Positions 1 through 5,528 of a stretch of DNA of 7,459 nucleotides are shown piece after piece. This DNA comes from Polaromonas sp. (lineage in GTDB: Bacteria; Pseudomonadota; Gammaproteobacteria; Burkholderiales; Burkholderiaceae_C), in NCBI GenBank assembly GCA_028292345.1, contig JAQGMN010000239.1, forward strand, positions 1-7,459. Reading direction: 5' to 3'. The notes below the pieces were generated by a model, which did not search any database, was not told the DNA's origin, and saw nothing but the letters and a program-made list of their open reading frames with translations. The position numbers were made by a program, and so were the translations under genes. How positions within the stretch are numbered: the stretch's first letter is position 1; every line of letters begins with the position of its first letter.

Positions 1-197
1 GCGCCAACCAGCTCGATGTGCTGCAAGCGGGCTCGTCCAACTCGGCCAACGCGGTGCAAGCGGGCAGCCGCAACCGGGGCCAGATCGACCAGCAGGGCAG
101 TTTCAACCGTGCCGACCTGACCCAAAGCGGCAGGGGCACGACCGCTACGCTGACACAACAGGGCAATGGCGGCATCGCCTCGCTCGTGGTCCGTTGA
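1..197 (+). CDS. Curlin-repeat protein (CsgA/CsgB-like), 3' end only
   Basis: This is the C-terminal 64 residues of a protein whose start lies left of the window; the frame runs from base 3 to the TGA at 195-197. The visible part is made of half-repeats with an exact 11-residue period: VLQAGSSNSAN, AVQAGSRNRGQ, IDQQGSFNRAD, LTQSGRGTTAT and LTQQGNGGIAS, ending in LVVR. The Q-x-G-x-x-N spacing is the signature of curlin repeats, which stack into a beta-solenoid in the extracellular amyloid fibres of curli. The regular period makes it closer to classical CsgA/CsgB than the two long paralogs that follow. It is probably a fibre subunit or nucleator, but with the N-terminus missing CsgA and CsgB cannot be told apart, so no symbol is given. 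It lies 78 nt upstream of the next curlin gene on the same strand. Confidence 0.85.
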   Translation, partial: ANQLDVLQAGSSNSANAVQAGSRNRGQIDQQGSFNRADLTQSGRGTTATLTQQGNGGIASLVVR

Positions 198-275
198 GCC
201 AATGGATCAGTAATCATTTCCTGGATATTCCTCAACCTTTCCAGCATTTTGTGAACAAGAAAGCGAAGGCTCCCA

Positions 276-1538
276 ATGAAACACCAACTCTGTGCGATCG
301 CTTTTACCGGTACGCTGGCGATGATTCCCGTCGGCACTGCGTTGGCACAAGCCAGCGCTGACATCAACCAAACCGGCCAGGACCACACCGCCTATGCCGA
401 ACAGGTGAGCAATGCGGGCGCAAACATTGCCGCGACCCTTGTGCAGTCGGGCAATGGCAACCGGGCAGGCGATCCGGACACCGGTACCGTGTCGCTCACC
501 GCAGGCGGGATCTTGCAAAAGGAGAACCGTGGCAACACCACGGCCGAGGTGCGCCAGGACGGCAGTGACAACCTTGGCATGGTCACGCAGGAAGGGGTTG
601 GCGAAAAATACGGGCGCGTGAGTCAAACCGGCGTTGGCCACACGGGCACCATCATCGAGCAAGGCGGCACCGGCGGCGGCGCTGCAATCACGCAGGTTGG
701 CGTCAGCAACGCGGCAGCGGTCACGCTGTCCTCCAGCGGCGGCGTCGTGGAGGTCGTTCAGTCGAGCCAGGACAACAAGGCAGAGGTGACCCAACGCAGC
801 AGCGGCAGGACGGCGCTGCGGCAGGACGGCGCCTTCAACACGGCGATCCTGGACAACCAGCGCCGCGTTGGCGACCTCGCGGTCGAGCAGGCCGGAAGTG
901 CGAATTTTGCGCTGGCCACTTCCCTGGGTTCGATTGTGCAGACGGGCACGGGCAACAGCGCTTGGCTGTCAGGCACCAATGATCTGGTCATCAATCCTGT
1001 CTTCTACAACACCACAGGCCGGATCAACCAGCAGGGCATGGCCAACAATGCCAGCATCAGCCAAAGGTGGTCGGCGGGCAACGGCGTAGCTTCCATCGAT
1101 CAGCTGGGCAACGGGCACACGGCCTCGCTAACCACCCTTGGCCGCCATGGCGGCATCGTACAGATCAGGCAACAGGGCAATGCACACAGCGCCAGCGTTG
1201 ACCAGGCCTCCTTTACGGCGAGCAATGTGTACGTGGACCAGCAAGGCACAGGCCAGAAGGCAACGATTTCACAAAAAGCCTTCCAGTTTGGCCAGAGCCG
1301 CACGGTGCAAAAGGGAGGCTTCAACGTTGCCAGCATCTCCAACTTTCAGACCGGATCGGGCGACGAGTCAAGCATCCTGCAGGATGGCTTTCGCAACCAG
1401 GCATTGGTGAGCCAAAGCGGCGACCTCGGCATTGCCGGCGATATCAACAAGGCCACGATCCAACAGCAGGGCAGTGATTTTCAGGCTGCGATCCACCAAA
1501 TCGGCGCGGCCAACCGCGCCGCAATCCGCCAGCATTGA
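276..1538 (+). CDS. Long exported curlin-repeat protein, paralog 1 (420 aa)
   Basis: Predicted secreted functional-amyloid subunit. Residues 1-24 form a Sec signal peptide with likely cleavage after TALA, giving a mature protein that starts QASADI and contains no cysteine. The rest is a chain of about 25 short strands of the type hydrophobic-x-Q-x-G-x-x-N/H-x-A, equal to roughly 12 curlin repeats; E. coli CsgA has five repeats in 151 residues. Units are clear at residues 28-40, at several points between 85 and 145, and at the C-terminus (IQQQGSDFQAA, IHQIGAANRAA). They are interrupted by longer loops, for example after about residue 66 and around residues 232-247. An AAGG-type Shine-Dalgarno (266-269) lies 6 nt before the ATG, and the next gene begins with the same MKHQL, which supports this start. 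It is paralogous to the following gene along its whole length. The curlin family call is firm; its role as major subunit, minor subunit or nucleator is not known. Confidence 0.88.
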   Translation: MKHQLCAIAFTGTLAMIPVGTALAQASADINQTGQDHTAYAEQVSNAGANIAATLVQSGNGNRAGDPDTGTVSLTAGGILQKENRGNTTAEVRQDGSDNLGMVTQEGVGEKYGRVSQTGVGHTGTIIEQGGTGGGAAITQVGVSNAAAVTLSSSGGVVEVVQSSQDNKAEVTQRSSGRTALRQDGAFNTAILDNQRRVGDLAVEQAGSANFALATSLGSIVQTGTGNSAWLSGTNDLVINPVFYNTTGRINQQGMANNASISQRWSAGNGVASIDQLGNGHTASLTTLGRHGGIVQIRQQGNAHSASVDQASFTASNVYVDQQGTGQKATISQKAFQFGQSRTVQKGGFNVASISNFQTGSGDESSILQDGFRNQALVSQSGDLGIAGDINKATIQQQGSDFQAAIHQIGAANRAAIRQH

Positions 1539-1556
1539 ATGCTTCCTGCAGATGCT

Positions 1557-1623
1557 CGGCAGGAATCCTGCCGCAGTGTTTGCCAGGCTGCGATAAGGCC
1601 CTGCCTGAACCAGTTTGCAGGCC
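1557..1623 (+). other. Two hairpins in the leader between the curlin paralogs
   Basis: The 145-nt gap between the two long curlin genes holds a perfect 7-bp stem with a 3-nt loop (CGGCAGG-AAT-CCTGCCG, 1557-1573). A second stem pairs GGCC/TGC (1597-1604, one bulged C) with GCA/GGCC (1617-1623). Neither is directly followed by a T-run; a T7 tract lies further on, at 1647-1653. The first is strong enough to fold in RNA and could protect the upstream message, attenuate read-through or separate expression of the two paralogs. No function is proven. Confidence 0.4.
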
Positions 1624-1683
1624 ATGACATGCCTTGCCTTCGATTGTTTTTTTCACCACCGTCAACAGAAAGCGAATCGTTTC

Positions 1684-2961
1684 ATGAAACACCAACTCTC
1701 AGCGGTCGTTCTGGCCCACACATTGGCCATGAGCATGGGGAGCACGGCGTTCGCCCAGACAAGCGCCGACATCAGCCAGACGGGTCAGGGCAACGCGGCC
1801 TATGCGGAGCAGGTCGAAAACTCTGGCGCCAGCATTGCGGCGGCCATTGTCCAGTCGGGCAGCAACAACCGTGCGGGCGATCCCGACAGCGGCACGGTTT
1901 CCGGCGCGGCAGGCGGCATCTGGCAAAAAGGCAACCATGGCAATACCACGGCCGAGGTGCGCCAGGCCGGCAACAGCAATCTGGGGATGGTCACGCAGGA
2001 AGGCGTCACCGGCAAATACGCGCGGGTGACCCAACTCGGCAGCAGCAACACGGGCGCCATCGCCCAGCAGGGCGGTAGCGGCGGTGGCGCGGCGCTGACG
2101 CAAACCGGCGACGAGCACACTGCATCGATCACATTGAGAGCCAATCCCAGAAGTAACCCGATATACAACTCAGGTGTGGTTGAGGTCAGTCAGTTCAGCC
2201 AGGGCAACCAGGCTCAGGTAGTCCATAGGGGCCCGGGCAAGACAACAGTGGTGCAAGCTGGAAGCTACAACACTGCCAAGCTCGACAGCCAAGCCAGCTT
2301 GGTCAGGAATTTAGCTGTTGAACAGTATGGCCGCAACAACACGGTGTCGGCTAATTCGCTCGGATCGGTTCGGCAATACGGGGCCGGTAACAGCGCCATG
2401 TTGCTGGGTGATCCCAATACCTTTCGTGGCTCCTCCGAGTTATACGGAACCCAAGGCGATATTGTGCAAATGGGCAATGACAACAATGCCACCATCAATC
2501 AACGCGGATCGGCTGGCGACGGCGTTGGTTCGATTGATCAGCTGGGCAGCAGCAACATTGCTTCCATTGCGACCGGGGGTCGTTACGGAGGCAGGACTCA
2601 AATTGAGCAACGGGGTTATGCCAACAGCGCCAGCATCATGCAAGGCTCTTTCCAGGCCGGCAACGTTTCCATCAGCCAGCAGGGCACCGGTCATGCGTCA
2701 ACTGTTCAACAACGAGGTTTTGGGCTCGAGCAGGCAAGCACGTTGCAGGTGGGTGGTGACAACACAGCCGACATTGTTCAGGAAGCGAATTACGACGATG
2801 CCCTGATCAGCCAGGAAGGCTATCGCAACCGGGCTGTCGTGGCGCAGGGCGGCTACGAAGGCTACGCCAACGTGGCCAGGATTTACCAGCAGGGAAATGA
2901 CTTCCAGGCCGCCATCCGGCAGGATGGCGCTGGCAACCGTGCGGTCATCCGCCAGCGTTGA
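1684..2961 (+). CDS. Long exported curlin-repeat protein, paralog 2 (425 aa)
   Basis: Second tandem long curlin-like protein, predicted to be exported and to assemble as or with an amyloid fibre. The ATG at 1684 is chosen over the in-frame ATG at 1615 because it gives MKHQLSAVV, matching paralog 1, and places a proper signal peptide at residues 1-24 (cleavage after TAFA, mature QTSADI). About 25 Q-x-G-x-x-N strands follow, without cysteine. Identity to paralog 1 is high over roughly residues 25-150; the two genes share an identical 22-bp block (537-558 and 1945-1966). It falls off later, where this copy has an extra loop near residues 178-188, about 14 tyrosines against 4 in paralog 1, and lower G+C. 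The C-terminus (AIRQDGAGNRAVIRQR) again matches paralog 1. The ribosome site is weak, but the AGAAAGCGAA leader is shared with paralog 1. It is followed directly by the CsgH-like gene. Confidence 0.87.
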   Translation: MKHQLSAVVLAHTLAMSMGSTAFAQTSADISQTGQGNAAYAEQVENSGASIAAAIVQSGSNNRAGDPDSGTVSGAAGGIWQKGNHGNTTAEVRQAGNSNLGMVTQEGVTGKYARVTQLGSSNTGAIAQQGGSGGGAALTQTGDEHTASITLRANPRSNPIYNSGVVEVSQFSQGNQAQVVHRGPGKTTVVQAGSYNTAKLDSQASLVRNLAVEQYGRNNTVSANSLGSVRQYGAGNSAMLLGDPNTFRGSSELYGTQGDIVQMGNDNNATINQRGSAGDGVGSIDQLGSSNIASIATGGRYGGRTQIEQRGYANSASIMQGSFQAGNVSISQQGTGHASTVQQRGFGLEQASTLQVGGDNTADIVQEANYDDALISQEGYRNRAVVAQGGYEGYANVARIYQQGNDFQAAIRQDGAGNRAVIRQR

Positions 2962-2969
2962 ACGCACCC

Positions 2970-3371
2970 ATGCGCCGCGCCGGTTGGCTGCTTGCGCTGG
3001 CGCTTAACGCACCCGCCTGGGCTGTTGCAGAGGCGCCAGCGGGTGCATTGGCAACCAGCCCGGAGACTGGGCTGCAGGTCTGGCTGGAGACACAGCCGAA
3101 TGAAGCGGGCCAGACGGTGATGTTGCCCTACGTGAAGACCTTGCACCCCCTGCAGGTGCGTGCCAGCGTGAGTGTTGTGACGAAAGGCGCTGCTGGAAAT
3201 GCGCGCGCCAGCCAGCAGGCACGCCTTGAAGTGCCGGCCGGCCAGGCCACGCTGCTGGCTCGTCTGACGCTGGGCCTGGCGGCGAACGATGATTGCCGCA
3301 TGGACGTGGTGCTGCATGATTTGGAGACTTCCAGGGAAGTCGCACGCTACCGTATCAATTGCCATCCCTGA
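2970..3371 (+). CDS. CsgH/CsgC-like periplasmic curli accessory protein
   Basis: A 133-residue exported protein. Residues 1-20 are a signal peptide (RR, hydrophobic core, then AWA and AVA as possible cleavage sites). The mature part has the look of the small immunoglobulin-like CsgH/CsgC proteins, which bind curlin in the periplasm and block premature amyloid formation: LQVWLETQ (35-42), then RASVSVVTKGAAGNARASQQ (64-83), LEVPAGQATLLARL (86-99) and a closing strand ending at RYRINCHP. There is no CsgC-type C-x-C motif, which favours CsgH. Two cysteines (C109, C131) could form a disulfide. The ATG used lies 8 nt after the upstream stop; a TTG at 2958 overlapping that stop is an alternative and would add four residues. 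No clear Shine-Dalgarno is seen, so translation is probably coupled to the curlin gene. Family assignment rests on residue pattern and context, not on a search. Confidence 0.68.
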   Translation: MRRAGWLLALALNAPAWAVAEAPAGALATSPETGLQVWLETQPNEAGQTVMLPYVKTLHPLQVRASVSVVTKGAAGNARASQQARLEVPAGQATLLARLTLGLAANDDCRMDVVLHDLETSREVARYRINCHP

Positions 3372-3540
3372 AAAGGCACCGCCATGTCACCATGGACTGC
3401 GCGCGCTGGCTGGCTCCGGAATGAAGAACCTCCGGCACTTTGGGACAGGCTGTGCGCCAGCACGCCCTGCGGCTTGGAGTTCCTTTACCCAGCTTTCCTG
3501 GCGCCAGTTTTTCCTTGGCCTCCTTGGGCATGAACAAACT
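3372..3540. other. Intergenic gap between convergent curli and suhB genes
   Basis: A 169-nt region between two converging genes. It holds a short unrecognised + strand reading frame (3384-3533) and a self-complementary CTGGCGCCAG followed by T5 (3499-3513). The palindrome has no room for a loop, so it is not a convincing terminator. A 5-bp CCGGA/TCCGG pair sits near 3418-3437. Nothing else is recognised. Confidence 0.4.
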
Positions 3541-4533
3541 TCAGAACGGCGCGTCGGGCACCTGAGCAGCTTCCACCTCGGGCGCGGCTGCGCTGCCGGC
3601 CTTGATGCGCTTGGCCTTGAGCGTCGGCTTGGCGGCTGGCGCGGTTGCTTCTTCGCCTTCGGTGGCGGCTGGTGCATCGGCGCCGCCCAACTCGGCCTGG
3701 CGAACGCTGGCCTTGTCGCCGGCGCCGGCAAACTTGCTGTACTTGCCCAGCGTGACGACCAGCTGGCCGTAGATGCGCGGGTTGCCGGCCACGCATTCGC
3801 CGTGGTCTAGAAAATCGGCCTCGCCGGTGAAGTTGCCGATCAGGCCGCCGGCTTCGGTGATCAGCAGCGAGCCCGCCGCCACGTCCCAGGGGTGCAGGCC
3901 GGTCTCGAAAAAGCCGTCGGTGAAGCCGGCCGCCACATGCGCCAGGTCCAGCGCGGCAGCGCCCGGGCGGCGCACGCCGGCGCACTGGCTCATGACCTCG
4001 CCCAGCATGTTCAGGTAGGGCTTGAGCTTGTCGCCGGGGCGGTAGGGAAAGCCGGTCGAGATCAGGCATTCTTGCAGGCGCGTGCGCTTGCCGACGCGGA
4101 TGCGGCGGTCGTTCACATACGCGCCGCGGCCCTTGCTGGCGCTGTAGATATCGTTGCGGTTCGGGTCGTAGACCACGGCCTGCTCGACCTTGCCGCGCAC
4201 CGCCAGCGCAATGCTGACGCAGTAGAACGGAAAGCCATGAATGAAATTGGTGGTGCCGTCCAGCGGATCGATGATCCAGACGAATTCGGAATCCTTTGCG
4301 CCATGCTCGCTGCCCGATTCCTCGGCCAGGATGCCGTGGCCGGGGTAGGCGGTCAGCAGGGTTTCGATGATCGCGGCTTCGGCGGCCTTGTCGACTTCGG
4401 TGACGAAGTCGTTGGTCTGCTTGACCGACACGCGGACCGCCTCGACGTCAAGGGCGGCGCGGTTGATGAGGGCGCCGGCGGCGCGCGCAGCCTTGACGGC
4501 CACGTTGAGCATGGGATGTAGGTTGCTGGACAT
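3541..4533 (-). CDS. suhB: Inositol-1-monophosphatase family protein (SuhB)
   Basis: Mg2+-dependent phosphatase of the inositol monophosphatase/FIG family, cytoplasmic; E. coli SuhB also acts in rRNA transcription antitermination. All signature motifs are present: EES at residues 71-73 (metal-binding Glu), DPLDGTTNF at 89-97 (metal-binding aspartates D89 and D92) and WDVAAG at 216-221 followed by EAGG (D217 metal ligand). The ATG at 4533 gives the usual N-terminus MSSNLHPMLN; a longer in-frame extension would start at a TTG at 4602 and is not needed. The protein is 330 residues, against 267 for E. coli SuhB. The extra roughly 60 residues are an Ala/Glu/Pro-rich tail after the catalytic core with a basic patch (KPTLKAKRIKAG). 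It is divergent from trmJ and converges on the curli locus. No strong ribosome site is visible. Confidence 0.93.
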   Translation of the reverse strand: MSSNLHPMLNVAVKAARAAGALINRAALDVEAVRVSVKQTNDFVTEVDKAAEAAIIETLLTAYPGHGILAEESGSEHGAKDSEFVWIIDPLDGTTNFIHGFPFYCVSIALAVRGKVEQAVVYDPNRNDIYSASKGRGAYVNDRRIRVGKRTRLQECLISTGFPYRPGDKLKPYLNMLGEVMSQCAGVRRPGAAALDLAHVAAGFTDGFFETGLHPWDVAAGSLLITEAGGLIGNFTGEADFLDHGECVAGNPRIYGQLVVTLGKYSKFAGAGDKASVRQAELGGADAPAATEGEEATAPAAKPTLKAKRIKAGSAAAPEVEAAQVPDAPF

Positions 4534-4690
4534 AGAGGGTAAGAAAGAGCGGGCAGGAACTGCAAAACCGTAGAACCGGAAACCGGCGGTGGCAGGCGAC
4601 AATAGCGGATTTTACCGGCTTCGCCCGCCCGGTCCCGAATGACCCCGCAGCCGGATTTTCGCGGCGGCCTTCCGGCCTCTTTTTATCCCC
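4534..4690. promoter_or_regulatory. Divergent suhB-trmJ intergenic region
   Basis: This 157-nt gap must hold promoters for both suhB (leftward) and trmJ (rightward), since the genes diverge. On the - strand TAAAAT (4609-4614) is a fair -10 candidate for suhB but has only a poor -35 match. No good + strand promoter was found. Directly before trmJ a GGCC-TTCC-GGCC hairpin (4666-4677) is followed by CTCTTTTT, which looks terminator-like. The trmJ start has no purine-rich Shine-Dalgarno. Confidence 0.45.
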
Positions 4691-5518
4691 ATGAAAACCC
4701 GCTTCATCCTGATCAACACCAGCCACGCCGGCAACGTCGGCGCCACCGCCCGCGCCATGAAAACCATGGGCTTCGACGACCTGGTGCTGGTCGCGCCGCG
4801 CTGGGCGAATGTGCTGCGGCGCGAGGAAACCATCCAGCGGGCCAGCGGCGCGCTCGACGTGTTGAACAATGCCAGGATTGTCGATACGCTGGACGAGGCG
4901 CTCGACGGCATGGCGCACCTGTGCGCCACGGCGATGACGCCGCGCGACTTCGGGCCGCCGACCCGGGCGCCGCGCGCGCATTTTGCCGCCCTGCTGGGTA
5001 AGGCTGATACGCTATTAAAAGATGAGCTACCTGCGCAAGCGGATACTGCGCAAAAGCCCGATTCGGTTGCTTTTTTGTTCGGCTCCGAGCGTTTCGGCAT
5101 CCAGAACGAGGATGTCTACCGCTGCCATGTGGCCCTGAGCATTCCGACCGACCCGGCCTTCGGCTCGCTCAACCTCGGCGCGGCGGTGCAGCTGATTGCC
5201 TACGACTGGCGCGAAGCGCTGGGCGGCTTCGGCATCCAGGCCGCGCCTGAAGCGCCCCGGCTGGCCGACGCCGCCGCCGTGGGCGGCATGCTCAGGCACT
5301 GGGAGGAGGCGCTGGTCCATATCGGCTTTCTCGACCCGGCTTCGCCCAAGAAGCTGATGCCGCGCCTGAACCAGCTGTTCAACCGCGCGCAGCTCAGCCC
5401 CGAGGAAATCCACATCCTGCGCGGCGTGGCCAAGTCCATGCTGCGGCTGGCGGCCGATCAAGCCTTGCCGGCGCCGGACAAGGCGCCCGCGCCAGCGGAC
5501 ACGCCCGCCAACCCCTAA
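4691..5518 (+). CDS. trmJ: tRNA (cytidine/uridine-32-2'-O-)-methyltransferase TrmJ
   Basis: SPOUT-class methyltransferase that uses S-adenosylmethionine to 2'-O-methylate position 32 in the tRNA anticodon loop. The N-terminus FILINTSHAGNVGATARAMK (5-24) is the TrmH/TrmJ motif 1 region with the conserved N and R. The knot region is FLFGSERFGIQNEDVYRCH (128-146), followed by IPTDPAFGSLNLGAAVQLIAYDWR (151-174). A helical C-terminal extension, typical of TrmJ, runs to residue 275. The start is fixed by homology to the family N-terminus, although the leader is pyrimidine-rich and lacks a Shine-Dalgarno. Residues about 103-124, between the N-terminal part and the knot, are encoded by a low-G+C stretch that looks inserted. 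The gene ends 10 nt before cysE and is probably cotranscribed with it. Confidence 0.93.
   Translation: MKTRFILINTSHAGNVGATARAMKTMGFDDLVLVAPRWANVLRREETIQRASGALDVLNNARIVDTLDEALDGMAHLCATAMTPRDFGPPTRAPRAHFAALLGKADTLLKDELPAQADTAQKPDSVAFLFGSERFGIQNEDVYRCHVALSIPTDPAFGSLNLGAAVQLIAYDWREALGGFGIQAAPEAPRLADAAAVGGMLRHWEEALVHIGFLDPASPKKLMPRLNQLFNRAQLSPEEIHILRGVAKSMLRLAADQALPAPDKAPAPADTPANP
5011..5056 (+). repeat. Putative short repeat inserted in-frame in trmJ
   Basis: A low-G+C block inside trmJ: 5001-5060 has 31 G+C of 60 against 50 of 60 in 4921-4980, counted by hand. It contains the octamer CTGCGCAA twice (5031-5038 and 5046-5053) with a 15-nt period, and the two self-complementary TGCGCA cores can pair as a hairpin with a 9-nt loop. 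From memory it recalls short elements, with GCTAT-AAAA followed by GAGCTnC and TGCGCA-type palindromes, that are scattered through Comamonadaceae genomes. That likeness has not been checked. It keeps the trmJ frame open. Confidence 0.45.
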
Positions 5519-5528
5519 ACTTCCTGCC

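Noticed and set aside
207..794. 195-codon open frame on the - strand across the curlin gene
   Set aside because: It is antisense to a strongly supported curlin gene; the periodic G+C-rich repeats keep the opposite frames open. Its protein has no signal peptide or motif.
1615..1683. Upstream in-frame start for paralog 2
   Set aside because: It would place 23 extra residues before the signal peptide and break the match to the MKHQL start of paralog 1.
276..2961. Reading the repetitive proteins as adhesin, RTX or ice-binding repeats
   Set aside because: No GGxGxDxxx calcium repeats or TxT ladders; the Q-x-G-x-x-N pattern and CsgH-like neighbour fit curlin best.
3499..3513. CTGGCGCCAG plus T5 as terminator of the curli operon
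   Set aside because: The palindrome has no spare bases for a loop, leaving only a very short stem; not convincing as an intrinsic terminator.
3289..3810. 173-codon + strand frame running from the CsgH-like gene into suhB antisense
   Set aside because: It is out of frame with the CsgH-like gene and overlaps suhB on the other strand; composition is that of antisense Ala/Gly runs.
3892..4521. 209-codon + strand frame opposite suhB
   Set aside because: It mirrors the codon bias of suhB, whose catalytic motifs are intact on the - strand; no recognisable protein features.
4600..4602. TTG start that would lengthen SuhB by 23 residues
   Set aside because: The family N-terminus fits the ATG at 4533, and the extension overlaps the likely promoter region.
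4609..4638. suhB promoter with TAAAAT as -10
   Set aside because: The matching -35 region agrees at only about three of six positions, so it is mentioned only as a candidate and not called.
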